Translations under genes and position numbers: made by a program
NCBI GenBank assembly: GCA_018672315.1
Contig: CP076053.1
Location: forward strand, 2,281,827 to 2,345,826
DNA: 64,000 nt
Direction of reading: 5' to 3'
DNA from: Nocardioidaceae bacterium
GTDB lineage: Bacteria > Actinomycetota > Actinomycetes > Propionibacteriales > Nocardioidaceae
The notes under the pieces: generated by a model
The model's input: the letters and a program-made list of their open reading frames with translations, nothing else
Told to the model about the DNA's origin: nothing
Database searches by the model: none
Shown: positions 8,874 to 18,168 of the stretch, one piece after another
How the letters are laid out: each line of letters begins with the position of its first letter
Numbering within the stretch: the stretch's first letter is position 1

Positions 8874-9350
8874 TCAGCCGTACCGCTCCTTGTGCTCGGC
8901 CTTGGCCTCGGCGTACCAGGGGTCGGCCTCGGCCGTCTCCCAGGCCTCCTTGAAGATGCGGGCGGACTCGGCCTTCACCCGGTCCTCGGGACCGCGCGGC
9001 AGCTCCTCGCGACCGTGCGCGCCGGACTGACCACTCTTGTCCTCAGGCACGGGCCCGTCGTACTTCTTGCCGCCCGGGTGGTTCGCGTAGCGCCGGGCCC
9101 GGGTGTAGCCCATCTGCAGGTACTTGCGCGCCATGTCGGCGCCGACGACGTCGCGCTCGTCGACGTAGGCGCGGAACATCTCGCTGATCCGCCGCGCGGA
9201 CTCGGTCGCCTTCTCCGGGTCGGCGAAGCGCCAGTGGGGCAGCAGCTCACTCTTGTACGGCTGCACCGTGAGCACCCCCATCTCGCCGCGGTCGACCCGG
9301 TAGTCCTCCGGGTGCGCGCGGTAGTCGTGCTCGGGATCGGCCTTCCACAT
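8874..9350 (-). CDS. DUF4385 family protein
   Basis: Cytosolic protein of 158 residues from ATG 9350. The sequence HPEDYRVDRGEMGVLTVQPY followed by KSELLPHWRFADPEKA is the DUF4385 core, and the C-terminus is rich in Lys and Glu (ARIFKEAWETAEADPWYAEAKAEHKERYG). The frame is open further upstream, but that extension is antisense to no conserved gene and looks non-coding, so the internal ATG was preferred. Function unknown. It ends 18 bases upstream of the DUF2277 start on the same strand. Confidence 0.75.
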   Translation of the reverse strand: MWKADPEHDYRAHPEDYRVDRGEMGVLTVQPYKSELLPHWRFADPEKATESARRISEMFRAYVDERDVVGADMARKYLQMGYTRARRYANHPGGKKYDGPVPEDKSGQSGAHGREELPRGPEDRVKAESARIFKEAWETAEADPWYAEAKAEHKERYG

Positions 9351-9451
9351 GGCCCCCCACTGCCCGAACCCCCCGAGCGTGAAGCCGAGGCGAGCAGTTG
9401 CGTGGGTGTCTGCGCGCGCTGGGACGCGTCGTGGCACCCACGCAGCCTCGT

Positions 9452-10369
9452 TCAGGCGCCGGCGCGAGGGACACCGAGAGCGATCAGGTCGGCTGCGACC
9501 ACGTCGGGCTCGTCGCGCAGCTCGCGAGCGCTGCAGTCGACGATGACGACGCTCGGGCTCGTGAGTCGACGACGGCGACGCAGGTCGTCCTCCCACTGGC
9601 CGACGGCCATGTGGTGAGCGCCGTCGACCTCGAGAATGAGCGTGCGTCCGTCGGACAACCGCCACTCGCAGTCCGTCCAGCGGCGAGTGCCATCGCTGTC
9701 GACGCGGGCCACCTGCCGGACGGGCCTGGCGATGCGGTGGTCGTCGCACATCCGCGTCACGTCGACCTCGGCGAGAGACTGCGCCCCGCCGTCCAGCTCC
9801 AGCAGCAGCCGCCGCATCAACGGCGCTCGGCGCGTGCGACCGAGGTCAGTCAGCGTCTCCGCGAGTCGGACCACCGTGGTGAGTCTCTGCTGCACCACGG
9901 CAGCGAGGAGACCCTGGGCTTCCCGCTCGGAAGGGCACGAGGAGGCATGCAGCAGCGCGGCCGGCTCGACGCGCAGCCTCGGAGGGCCCCCACGGGCGGT
10001 CGTCCAGCATGCGAGGTCCCGACGCGTGCGCACGTGCTCCACTCCGTCGACCGACGCGGGCAGATGAGCATCGACAGGCACGAGCACTGTGACGTGAGCA
10101 CGTTCCCAACTGCGGAGTCCAGCGGCGCTCAGGGCATGGATGCCGCCCACGACACCCTCTGTCGAGGGCGTCAGCACCCCGACCCACGCGAGCTGCTCGA
10201 CTGTCAGCGGACCGGTGAAGCAGGACACGACCGTCGGCGACCGTTCCGCCCATCGACCCCCGGCGACCTGGTTGCGTACCCGGTCGCTGTCGATTCCCAG
10301 GGCCCGCAGCTGTCGGCGCGCGAGGATGCCCGCCTGCGCCTGCGCCAGTCCGTGCCACTGCATCGACAC
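9452..10369 (-). CDS. DUF559-like / AbiEi-type winged-helix and nuclease-fold protein
   Basis: Actinobacterial protein of about 305 residues. The N-terminus (LAQAQAGILARRQLRALGIDSDRVRNQVAGGRW) resembles the winged-helix start of AbiEi antitoxin-like proteins. The C-terminus has a Vsr/DUF559-like core, ILEVDGAHHMAVGQWEDDLRRRR, with acidic and His residues of a restriction-endonuclease fold. GTG 10369 or ATG 10363 could be the start. These proteins are common in Nocardioidaceae and occur without a toxin partner; none is visible here, so a toxin-antitoxin role is not supported. Confidence 0.6.
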   Translation of the reverse strand: MSMQWHGLAQAQAGILARRQLRALGIDSDRVRNQVAGGRWAERSPTVVSCFTGPLTVEQLAWVGVLTPSTEGVVGGIHALSAAGLRSWERAHVTVLVPVDAHLPASVDGVEHVRTRRDLACWTTARGGPPRLRVEPAALLHASSCPSEREAQGLLAAVVQQRLTTVVRLAETLTDLGRTRRAPLMRRLLLELDGGAQSLAEVDVTRMCDDHRIARPVRQVARVDSDGTRRWTDCEWRLSDGRTLILEVDGAHHMAVGQWEDDLRRRRRLTSPSVVIVDCSARELRDEPDVVAADLIALGVPRAGA

Positions 10370-10484
10370 AGGATGCAGCGGAAGCGTCGTCTCCTCGGGT
10401 CGTCATCCACAGCCTCCTCAGCCCGAGCGCTGCGTGGGAGCCAGGACGCGGCGGAGCGCGTCGAGGCTCCCACGCGAGGTCTGG

Positions 10485-12452
10485 TCAGCCCGAGAGACCG
10501 AGCAGTCTCACGCCGTCCAGGGTCACCAGGGCGACGCGGCCGTCGCCGAGGGGGAGGGTGCGGGCGGCGTAGGAGTCGTACGGGCGCAGCTGTGCCGCCT
10601 CGCTCAGGGTCACCGATCCGGCGTCGTCGACGTCGATGCGGGTGACGTACGCGGTGGGGCGCCGCGACCCGTACTCGTCGCTGACGACGAACCCGGTCGA
10701 GGAGTCCGGCAGCCAGGTGAACGCCCGGGGGTCGGGGTTGAAGGAGGTGTTCCGCTGCAGCGTGGTGAAGTCCAGCTCGGTCGGCGAGCCGAGGTCGGAG
10801 ACGTCGAAGACCGAGGCCTTCGCCGCCGTGGCGCGCACGAACGCCCGCTCGCCCTGTCCGACCACGCGCGTGGCGGTGCCGAGTCCCAGCAGCCGGTCCT
10901 CGCCGATCGGGTGCAGGTAGGAGGAGAAGCCGGGGATCTTCAGCTCGCCGAGCGTCTCGGGCTGCCCGGTCGAGACGTCGACGGTGTAGAGCGGGTCTGT
11001 CTGCACGAAGGTCACGACGATCGCGAGGTCGTCGAACCAGCGCACCGACTTGATCTCCTCGCCGATGCCGAGCCCGTCGGCGCGGCCCGTCTCGACGAGC
11101 CGGTCGCCCTCGGGTGCGAAGGAGATGACCGCGTTCTCCTCGGGCATCCAGCTGTCGTAGCCGATGCCGGCGGCGACGCGGATCCGGTCGTCGTGGGCGT
11201 CGATCGACCACCGGTCCTTCAGCCCGCCCTCGAAGCTGCCGGAGGCCCGCCAGACGGCGTCGAGGCCGTCGAGGTCGAAGACGTGCAGCGACGTCTCGGG
11301 TCCCTCGGCGGCGTCCGCGCCCTCGCGCCGCAGCTCGACACCCCACGTCCATCCCCACCGCGAGGTGGCGACGACGAGCTGGTCGGTCGAGGAGTACGCC
11401 AGGTCGCCCGAGGCGACCAGCGCGGTGGCGGACCGCGAGGCCGCCGGGTCCGAGGCCGTGCCGTCGAGGCCGATCACCGACAGCGTGCCGTAGCCCGAGC
11501 CGTCGGCGGGCCGCAGCACCTCGTCGCAGTCCGTCAGCTGCTCGCCGTCGCCGACCGAGGGGAGCCACGCCTCCAGCGGCGCCTCGCGGACCAGGCGACG
11601 GTTCTCCCGGCGCGCCTCGGCCGCCGTCAGTCGCTCGGGTCCGTCGCCGGACCGCGTACGCATCACCGGCGAGACGAAGTCGATGTCGGGGGAGGAGTCC
11701 GAGGTCACGAGGCGCACCACGTCGTCGTACTGCCGGGCGGAGACCAGGCTGCCGTCGTACTGGGTGTCGGAGGTGACCTGCGGCGCCGAGCGGTCGGAGA
11801 CGTCGATGGTGACCACGCGCGTCCGGGCGTCGCCGACCGGCCCGATCATGAGCGAGTCGGCGACGACCGAGCGGCCCAGCGAGGCGATCGGGTAGTCCGA
11901 GCCGCCCTGGGTGATGACGTGGACGGTGTCGTCGACGAGCAGCAGCTCGGCGCCGGACACGCCGCGGGGCAGCGCGAACCGGGCGACCTGCTCGGGTGCG
12001 TCCCCGGTGACGTCGGTGACCACGAGCGCCTGCTCGACCACCTGGTAGACGTACGCCGCGTCGGTCTTGGCCACGTCAGGCTCGTCGACCCCGGCCTCCT
12101 GCACGTTGGTGCCGGTCTCGCCGCTGCCGACCGCGTCGGAGACCGCGGCGGCGTCGCGGGCGACCGATCCGCCGACGCTGCTCTGCGCGACGGCGTCCAG
12201 CGCATAGACCGGCCCACCCCCCAGCCCGTACGCGGTGACCTCGGGCAGCGCCTGCTCGACGTAGTACTGCCGCAGGGCCTCGCACGAGTCGAACGCGACC
12301 AGCCCCGGCGCCGCTGCGGCCGGGGCGGGCTTGCCGACGCCGCCGGTCGGGACCCCGTCGGGCACGACGCCGAGGGCCAGCGCGCCAGCCAGGCCGACGA
12401 CGCCCGCGGCGGTCACTCCCACCCGGGTCCTGGTGCTGAATCGTCGAGCCAC
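10485..12452 (-). CDS. Secreted beta-propeller domain protein
   Basis: Exported protein of 655 residues. GTG 12452 follows GAGGAG by six bases. The N-terminus has basic residues, then a hydrophobic signal segment (VGVTAAGVVGLAGALALGV) and an Ala/Pro linker. The body matches the bacterial beta-propeller family that begins with a conserved Cys (FDSCEALRQYYVEQALPEV) and carries repeats of the type VVTIDVSDRSAPQVTSDTQY, LHVFDLDGLDAVWRASGSF and KASVFDVSDLGSPTELDF. The EAGVDEPDVAKTDAAYVYQV segment is diagnostic. No catalytic residues are recognised; a surface or extracellular binding role is likely. It is convergent with nothing, facing a 115-base gap. Confidence 0.78.
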   Translation of the reverse strand: MARRFSTRTRVGVTAAGVVGLAGALALGVVPDGVPTGGVGKPAPAAAAPGLVAFDSCEALRQYYVEQALPEVTAYGLGGGPVYALDAVAQSSVGGSVARDAAAVSDAVGSGETGTNVQEAGVDEPDVAKTDAAYVYQVVEQALVVTDVTGDAPEQVARFALPRGVSGAELLLVDDTVHVITQGGSDYPIASLGRSVVADSLMIGPVGDARTRVVTIDVSDRSAPQVTSDTQYDGSLVSARQYDDVVRLVTSDSSPDIDFVSPVMRTRSGDGPERLTAAEARRENRRLVREAPLEAWLPSVGDGEQLTDCDEVLRPADGSGYGTLSVIGLDGTASDPAASRSATALVASGDLAYSSTDQLVVATSRWGWTWGVELRREGADAAEGPETSLHVFDLDGLDAVWRASGSFEGGLKDRWSIDAHDDRIRVAAGIGYDSWMPEENAVISFAPEGDRLVETGRADGLGIGEEIKSVRWFDDLAIVVTFVQTDPLYTVDVSTGQPETLGELKIPGFSSYLHPIGEDRLLGLGTATRVVGQGERAFVRATAAKASVFDVSDLGSPTELDFTTLQRNTSFNPDPRAFTWLPDSSTGFVVSDEYGSRRPTAYVTRIDVDDAGSVTLSEAAQLRPYDSYAARTLPLGDGRVALVTLDGVRLLGLSG

Positions 12453-12594
12453 GACTGCTCCTCATCTCGGCCGGCGCCGCCCGGGCGCCGGTGACCAGTG
12501 TCTCGGGGATGGGACGCAGCCGCATGGCATCCGGTTCCCCGGGAAGGACACGGATGCGCAACGACCCGAGCCACCACCCCCGCAGGAGCCCGCC

Positions 12595-13782
12595 GTGCCC
12601 GACCGCGCCCACCCCGACCGCGACTACGACGTCGTCCTCTTCGGAGCGACCGGCTTCACCGGACAGCTCACCGCCGCCTACCTGGCCGACCACGCCCCCG
12701 AGGGCTTCCGGTGGGCGCTCGCCGGCCGCTCGAAGGAGAAGCTCGAGAAGGTACGCGCCACGCTGGCCGAGAAGCACGAGCTGGCAGCCGAGCTGGACCT
12801 GCTCGTCGCGGACGTGACCGACCCGGCCTCGCTGCGCCGCGTCGCCGAGTCCACCGGGTCCGTCGTGACGACCGTCGGGCCCTACCTCGAGCTCGGCGAG
12901 CCGCTGGTGAAGGCGTGCGCGGAGGCCGGCACCGACTACCTCGACATCACCGGCGAGCCGGAGTTCGTCGACCGGATGTACCTCGAGCACCACGACAAGG
13001 CCGTCGAGACCGGCGCCCGCCTCGTGCACGCCTGCGGCTTCGACTCGATCCCGCACGACCTCGGAGCCCTGCACAACGTGCTGCAGCTGCCCGACGACGA
13101 GCCCGTCACGATGCGGGGCGTCGTCCGCGCCCAGGGCACCTTCTCCGGCGGCACCTTCGCCTCGGCACTCACCGCGATGTCGCGGGCGCGCCAGATGCAG
13201 GAGGTCTCGCGACGACGTCGGTCCAAGGAGCCCGCGCCGGCGGGCGGCCGCCGCTCGCGGCCCAAGGGCACCAAGCCGCGGCGCGACTCCGTGCTCGACC
13301 TCTACCTGCTGCCGATGCCGACGCTGGACCCGCTGGTCGTCGCACGCTCAGGTCGCGCCATGCCGGTCTACGGGCCGGACTTCACCTACAGCCACTACGC
13401 CGGCATCGAGCGCCTGCCCGTCGCGGTCGGGGGTGCGCTCGGCGTCACCGGTCTGGCCGCCGCGGCGCAGCTCGGCCCGCTGCGCAAGTTCCTCATCAAG
13501 CGGGTGCCGCAAGGATCCGGCCCGTCCGCGGAGCGACGCGAGAAGAGCTGGTTCACCGTCGACTTCATCGGCGAGGCCGCCGATGGCACCACGGTCCACA
13601 CCCAGGTCGCGGGCGGTGACCCCGGCTACGAGGAGACCTCGAAGATGCTGGCGGAGTCCGCTCTGTGCCTCGCCTTCGACCCGGTGCCCGAGACCTCCGG
13701 CCAGGTGACGACGGCCGAGGCGATGGGCCTGCAGCTGGTCGACCGGCTGGACAAGGCGGGCATCACCTTCAGCACGCTCTGA
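12595..13782 (+). CDS. Saccharopine dehydrogenase-like / trans-acting enoyl reductase family protein
   Basis: Rossmann-fold NAD(P)H-binding protein of 395 residues. GTG 12595 is preceded by AGGAG. The N-terminus reads YDVVLFGATGFTGQLTAAYLADH (dinucleotide-binding GATGFTG), then WALAGRSKEKLEKVR and VVTTVGPYLELGEPLVKAC. GTDYLDITGEPEFVDRM and HACGFDSIPHDLGA are typical of the mycobacterial trans-acting enoyl reductase (Rv2449c/Rv2953) group. In mycobacteria such proteins reduce polyketide-derived lipid precursors; no polyketide synthase is nearby, so the substrate here is unknown. Confidence 0.82.
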   Translation: MPDRAHPDRDYDVVLFGATGFTGQLTAAYLADHAPEGFRWALAGRSKEKLEKVRATLAEKHELAAELDLLVADVTDPASLRRVAESTGSVVTTVGPYLELGEPLVKACAEAGTDYLDITGEPEFVDRMYLEHHDKAVETGARLVHACGFDSIPHDLGALHNVLQLPDDEPVTMRGVVRAQGTFSGGTFASALTAMSRARQMQEVSRRRRSKEPAPAGGRRSRPKGTKPRRDSVLDLYLLPMPTLDPLVVARSGRAMPVYGPDFTYSHYAGIERLPVAVGGALGVTGLAAAAQLGPLRKFLIKRVPQGSGPSAERREKSWFTVDFIGEAADGTTVHTQVAGGDPGYEETSKMLAESALCLAFDPVPETSGQVTTAEAMGLQLVDRLDKAGITFSTL

Positions 13783-13930
13783 GGCCCTGTCCAGTCCAGG
13801 GATCCTCCACCCGGCGAGTCGCGGACGAACTCGCTGGAAGCGTGGGCCGGAAGAGGCGTCCGCGACTACGATCGGGACAGCCTGGTGACGCGTCCTCGCG
13901 CCGGTGCTCGGGTGAAGGGGAGGGGACTTC

Positions 13931-15208
13931 GTGCTGTCTCGCACGCGTACGCGCCGCGCCAGGGGATCCGCCCCGGTCGGCCTGCTCTCGGCCCTGGCGG
14001 TCTCGGGTCTGACGACCACTGTGCTGCTCGGCTCGACGGCGTCGCCCGACCCGGTGGCAGCACCCTCCCGCAGCGACGAACCGGCCCGATCCGTCGCGGC
14101 GGCGACCGCAGACCTGCCGACGTCCACGCGTACGACCCCCTCCCTGCGCGTCGTCACCGCCGCCGCGAGCGCCGCGATGCGCGACGTGCCCGTGCAGGAG
14201 GCCGTGCTCGTCGCCGGCACCGTCGGCGCCTCCCGCGTCGTCGTGCAGGCGGCGCCGACCCCCGCGGAGCGTCGCGTACGCGTCAAGGCGCCCTGGACCG
14301 CGTCCGCTGAGGGAGTCCACGGCGTCCCGACCACGGCGCTGGAGGCCTACCAACGGGCTGCGAGGGCTGTCGCCGGCAGCTGCACCATCCCCTGGACGCT
14401 GCTCGCCGGCATCGGTCGGGTGGAGACCGACCACGGCCGCTACGGCGGCTCGAGCCTCGGCACCGACGGCATCTCCCGTCCCCTGATCCGAGGCCTCCCG
14501 CTCAACGGCGTGGGCCCCGTCGCGGCGATCCGTGACTCCGACCGCGGGCAGCTCGACGGCGACAGGGTCTGGGACCGCGCCGTCGGCCCCATGCAGTTCA
14601 TCCCCACGACCTGGGCGAGCTGGGCCTCCGACGGCGACGGGGACGGTGTCACCGACCCCGACGACATCGACGACGCGGCGCTCGCCGCCGCGCGCTACCT
14701 GTGCCGGTGGAGCTCGGGCCTCACCGAGCTGAGCAACCAGCAGGGCGCCGTCCGCACGTACAACAACGACGGCTACTACGTCGACCTCGTGCTGGCGTAC
14801 GAGGTCGGCTACCGCACCGGGGTCTTCGACCTCCCGACGCCTCCGCCCTCAACCGAGGACGCCGAGCAGCTCGCACAGGAGCGCGCCGAGCGACGCGAGC
14901 GTCGTCGGGAGCAGCGTGAGCGCGAGGAGCGCCGGCAGCAGCGCGCCGAGGAGCGGGCGGCCCGGCAGGAGGCGCGGCAGGCCGAGCGCGACCGTCGGGA
15001 GGCCGAGAAGGACGCGGCCGGCGAGGGATCGACGCCCGACCAGCCGACTCCGTCGCCGACCAGGCCTCCGAAGCCGTCGCCGGAGCCCCCGAAGCCGACC
15101 CCGACGCCCACGCCCAAGCCGACACCGACGCCGAAGCCGACTCCCACGACGCCTCCGGCGTCCGAGGAGCCCACCACGCCGCTGGAGGGCACCGGCCTGG
15201 TCCCCTGA
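13931..15208 (+). CDS. Secreted lytic transglycosylase with charged coiled-coil and Pro/Thr tail
   Basis: Exported murein hydrolase of 425 residues from GTG 13931 (GGGGAGGGG upstream). A signal peptide covers about residues 1-40. The SLT-type domain lies at about 145-300: CTIPWTLLAGIGRVETDHGRYGG contains the catalytic Glu, followed by VGPMQFIPTTWASWASD and RTYNNDGYYVDLVL. Residues about 310-360 form an Arg/Glu-rich coiled coil, and the last 60 residues are repeats of PTPTPKPTP type, likely spanning the wall. It is convergent with the LAS-fold protein; both may act on peptidoglycan. Confidence 0.88.
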   Translation: MLSRTRTRRARGSAPVGLLSALAVSGLTTTVLLGSTASPDPVAAPSRSDEPARSVAAATADLPTSTRTTPSLRVVTAAASAAMRDVPVQEAVLVAGTVGASRVVVQAAPTPAERRVRVKAPWTASAEGVHGVPTTALEAYQRAARAVAGSCTIPWTLLAGIGRVETDHGRYGGSSLGTDGISRPLIRGLPLNGVGPVAAIRDSDRGQLDGDRVWDRAVGPMQFIPTTWASWASDGDGDGVTDPDDIDDAALAAARYLCRWSSGLTELSNQQGAVRTYNNDGYYVDLVLAYEVGYRTGVFDLPTPPPSTEDAEQLAQERAERRERRREQREREERRQQRAEERAARQEARQAERDRREAEKDAAGEGSTPDQPTPSPTRPPKPSPEPPKPTPTPTPKPTPTPKPTPTTPPASEEPTTPLEGTGLVP

Positions 15209-15241
15209 TCGGGCCGGCAGCAGGCACGACAGCAGGCACGA

Positions 15242-15277
15242 CAGCAGGCGCCCGGTCCGGAGACCGGGCGCCTGCTG
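15242..15277. terminator. Perfect 16-bp hairpin, bidirectional terminator
   Basis: CAGCAGGCGCCCGGTC (15242-15257) pairs perfectly with GACCGGGCGCCTGCTG (15262-15277) around a CGGA tetraloop. It sits between two convergent genes and can serve both strands. It lacks a T-tract, as is usual in high-GC actinobacteria. The left arm continues a triplicated CAGCAGGCACGA-type direct repeat just upstream (15218-15248). Confidence 0.8.
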
Positions 15278-15308
15278 CGTGTTCGGCGCCGGTGGAGGGT
15301 GCAGGCAG

Positions 15309-17366
15309 TCAGCGCCGCTCGATCGTCACCGCCAGGGTGCCGGCGTTGTCGGCGAAGTCGTCGTCGGCGATCGAGAACCGCAGCGGCCCGTCCTGCGAGG
15401 TCGTGGCCTCCAGCGTGTAGACGTGGTCGGCGTCGCAGCTGCCGCCGTCGCGGGGCGCCCAGGTGAGGATCTGCCCGTTGACCAGCAGGTCGCCGAGGGG
15501 CTGTCGGTTGCCGCCGACGTACCCGTCGACCCGGACGTCGCGCCACCGCCTGTCGTTCCAGGCGTTGGTGCACTCGGCGTCGGCGGTGATCCACTCGGCG
15601 CCGTCGCGCAGGCGGTAGGTGCCCTCGACGGTGATGCGGATCCGCGTCCCGGCCGCCCAGTCGCTCGACAGCGTCTCCGAGGGCGTCGCGGCGTCGACCA
15701 GCAGCGTCTCGCCCTGGGCGTCGGGTTCGGGGGCGTCGCGCGGACCCTCGTACGGCGCCACGGAGACCTGCACCCGACCGCGGTTGTCGGCGTAGGAGCC
15801 GGGGTCGTGGACGCGGACGTTCAACGGCATCGTGTCCTCGGCCCGCCACAGGAACGTGTACGTGTGCCCGGCGTCGCACTCGGCGCCGGAGGCGGCGCGG
15901 CCGCTGATGGTGGCCCGTCGCGGCACCATGCCGTCGCGGCTGAGCCGTCCGACGAGCACGTCGTAGGAGTCGATGTCGCTGCGGAAACGGTCCCGGGTCC
16001 AGGTGGCGTCGGACGTCGTCCGCGTGCACTCGGCGTCCGCGGCCACCCCGGTGCCGTCGAGCCACAGGCCCGACACGGTGACCTCGTAGTCGCGGCCGCC
16101 ACGCAGTGCGACCCCTGAGCTGCGACCGGCGGCGGCCTTCGCGGGCACGGTCCACGAGGCGCGCTCGGCGACCTGGCCGAGGTCCACGACGTGCACGCTC
16201 ATGCGGCCGGAGTTGTCGGTGTAGCTGGTCGGGTCCCAGACCGTGAAGGGAACCCGGCCGGTCCGTGGGGCGGTGTAGATCCAGCGGTAGGTGTGGGTGT
16301 CGCTGTCGCACTCCTGGCCGTTGTCGGCGTCGGCGTAGAGGTCACGGCCGTCCACGTAGAGGTCGAGGTGGTCGGCCTCGTACGCATCGGTCCGGATGGA
16401 GCGGCTGCGTCGCCAGTCCGAGGACGGCGCGACCGCGCACTCCGCGTCGGCGCGCGCGGCGGGGTCCTCGGCGTAGCTCCACGTGCCGGACACCTCGAGC
16501 AGGTAGTCGCGGCCGGCGACCATCGCGCCCTCGGTCAGCGTGCCGCGCCGGGCCCGGGAGGACACCTCGACGGTCTCCTCGGTCAGCGGTGCGGCCTGGA
16601 GGAGCGAGGGGTCCGGCTGGGGCTCGGGCAGACGACGCTCGGGGTCGCGGGTGGAGTCCGGTGAGGGGACGGGGTAGGAGTGGTCGCCCGTGCCCGGCGT
16701 CGTGTCGCCGCCACCCCCGCCCACGGGCGTCGGGTCCGTGACGGTGCCGCCGAGCGGGAACCGGGTCCGGTTCCAGAACGACGTCTTGCCGCGCGCCCCG
16801 GTCCACGACAGCGAGAAGTGCACGTGGTCGCGGTGGGCGCTGGAGCCGGTGTACGGCCGCCAGCCCTCCGAGGCGCGGTAGGCGCTCCAGATGCGCCGGT
16901 TCCAGATCATGTACTGGATGCCGAGGCGGCGCGCGTTGGCCCAGTGGTTGCCGTGCCGGTCGGTCTTGAGCAGCCAGCCCATCAGCTTGGCGACCTGCTT
17001 GCGCTCGGTGGCGTCGTAGTAGTCCATGCCCCAGTCGAAGGCGCGGCCCTCCTTGTGCTCGGAGGTGCCCCCGACGTTGCAGGCGCGCACGATGCCGAGG
17101 CTGGAGGAGCGCGGGTAGGTGCGCAGCAGCAGGTTGGCGAACGCCGTCGTCCCGCGCTTGGCAGTGGGGGAGCAGGTGGTCTGCCCGACGTACGAGGCGA
17201 GCCCCTCGATGCGCGGCCCGAACGCGAATCCGGCCTTGGGGACCAGCGCCGCGGCCGCGGGCAGGCAGATGAGCAGCACCACGAGCGTGGCGGCGGCGAC
17301 CCGACGGCGCTGCTCACCGTGGGCGGACAGGCGTGCGGGCATGCGGGTGGACGGCTCGGAGATCAT
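15309..17366 (-). CDS. Secreted LAS-fold peptidase-like protein with three C-terminal repeat modules
   Basis: Exported protein of 685 residues from ATG 17366 with a membrane/signal segment at about 22-45 (VAAATLVVLLICLPAAAALV). The first domain holds SEHKEGRAFDWGMDYYDA and AHRDHVHFSLSW, the His-x6-Asp and HxDHxH pattern of LAS/D-Ala-D-Ala peptidases and of the ARB_07466-like domain. After a Gly/Pro linker follow three related modules of about 130 residues, each with DAEC, a later ECD or SCD, a THTY/HTYT/HVYT strand and an ending like DPTSYTDNSGRMSVHV, DPGSYADNRGRVQVSV or DDDFADNAGTLAVTI. The modules resemble calcium-dependent galactose-lectin (PA-IL) folds, so wall or glycan binding is plausible; this is inferred. 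Confidence 0.75.
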   Translation of the reverse strand: MISEPSTRMPARLSAHGEQRRRVAAATLVVLLICLPAAAALVPKAGFAFGPRIEGLASYVGQTTCSPTAKRGTTAFANLLLRTYPRSSSLGIVRACNVGGTSEHKEGRAFDWGMDYYDATERKQVAKLMGWLLKTDRHGNHWANARRLGIQYMIWNRRIWSAYRASEGWRPYTGSSAHRDHVHFSLSWTGARGKTSFWNRTRFPLGGTVTDPTPVGGGGGDTTPGTGDHSYPVPSPDSTRDPERRLPEPQPDPSLLQAAPLTEETVEVSSRARRGTLTEGAMVAGRDYLLEVSGTWSYAEDPAARADAECAVAPSSDWRRSRSIRTDAYEADHLDLYVDGRDLYADADNGQECDSDTHTYRWIYTAPRTGRVPFTVWDPTSYTDNSGRMSVHVVDLGQVAERASWTVPAKAAAGRSSGVALRGGRDYEVTVSGLWLDGTGVAADAECTRTTSDATWTRDRFRSDIDSYDVLVGRLSRDGMVPRRATISGRAASGAECDAGHTYTFLWRAEDTMPLNVRVHDPGSYADNRGRVQVSVAPYEGPRDAPEPDAQGETLLVDAATPSETLSSDWAAGTRIRITVEGTYRLRDGAEWITADAECTNAWNDRRWRDVRVDGYVGGNRQPLGDLLVNGQILTWAPRDGGSCDADHVYTLEATTSQDGPLRFSIADDDFADNAGTLAVTIERR

Positions 17367-17542
17367 GGTGCGGACCCTCGGTGTGCTCTCGGTCTGGTCG
17401 ACCCACCACCGGGCTCGGGAGGGTCGAGGGCGCCGGCGCGCCGACGACCGAGTCATCGTGAATAACGATTCCGTGACGGCGGACCGGATCGTCCGAGATA
17501 TGACCGAGAGGTCTAGAGCGCTGGTGCAGCGCTCGTGGTGTC

Positions 17543-17878
17543 TCAGACGGCGCGAGGGGCGTACATGATCACGGCGACACCGACCAGGCAGATGACGGCC
17601 CCGGTGACGTCGTAGCGGTCGGGCTCGAAGCCGTCCAGCACCATGCCCCACACGAGCGAGCCGGCGACGAAGACGCCTCCGTACGCCGCGAGGATCCGTC
17701 CGAAGTTCGCGTCCGGCTGCAGCGTCGCCACGAAGCCGTAGAGGCCGAGCGCCACGACGCCGAGGCCGATCCAGAGCCATCCCCGGTGCTCGCGCACGCC
17801 CTGCCAGACCAGCCACGCACCACCGATCTCGGCGAGCGCGGCGAGCACGAAGAGGGCGATCGAGCGCACGACGTCCAT
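17543..17878 (-). CDS. ynfA: YnfA family (UPF0060) four-TM membrane protein
   Basis: Small integral membrane protein of 111 residues related to small multidrug-resistance transporters. Four hydrophobic helices are visible. The family motifs [27 protein letters not shown]-like [19 protein letters not shown] and [15 protein letters not shown] are present, and the C-terminus [20 protein letters not shown] matches well. ATG 17878. Transport function has been proposed for the family but is not established here. It precedes the tRNA-Arg gene on the same strand. Confidence 0.92.
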   Translation of the reverse strand: MDVVRSIALFVLAALAEIGGAWLVWQGVREHRGWLWIGLGVVALGLYGFVATLQPDANFGRILAAYGGVFVAGSLVWGMVLDGFEPDRYDVTGAVICLVGVAVIMYAPRAV

Positions 17879-17940
17879 GGGGTCATGATGCCGACGCGAC
17901 GCCTGGCCGTGCCGAGCGGTGCATGCCCCGCGCCTCGTCG

Positions 17941-18016
17941 TGGTGCCCCAGGCAGGAGTCGAACCTGCGACCTTTCGCTTAGGAGGCGGCTGCTCTATCC
18001 GCTGAGCTACTGGGGC
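17941..18016 (-). tRNA. tRNA-Arg (anticodon CCU), CCA encoded
   Basis: The 76-nt cloverleaf reads GCCCCAG acceptor (paired to CTGGGGC), D stem GCTC/GAGC, anticodon loop CTCCTAA, T stem GCAGG/CCTGC with TTCGACT loop, and encoded CCA. The CCU anticodon reads AGG. The anticodon stem GCCGC/GCGAA pairs only in its three loop-proximal base pairs; 27-43 (G-A) and 28-42 (C-A) are mismatched. Confidence 0.93.
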
Positions 18017-18168
18017 CCTGTGCTGCGTCGCCGCTCATCCTGTCAGGTCTCGACTTCGTCCAGATCGGGGCGTCGCGCGTCGAAGAGGCGCCGGAATGTG
18101 CGCTTGTTGGCATCATGGGTCCGTTGTGCCGTCTGGTGCGACGCCCCGATCCCTGCAGAGGAGCCCTG

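Noticed and set aside
10140-12494. 784-codon + frame opposite the beta-propeller gene
   Set aside because: Compositional shadow of the minus-strand secreted protein gene.
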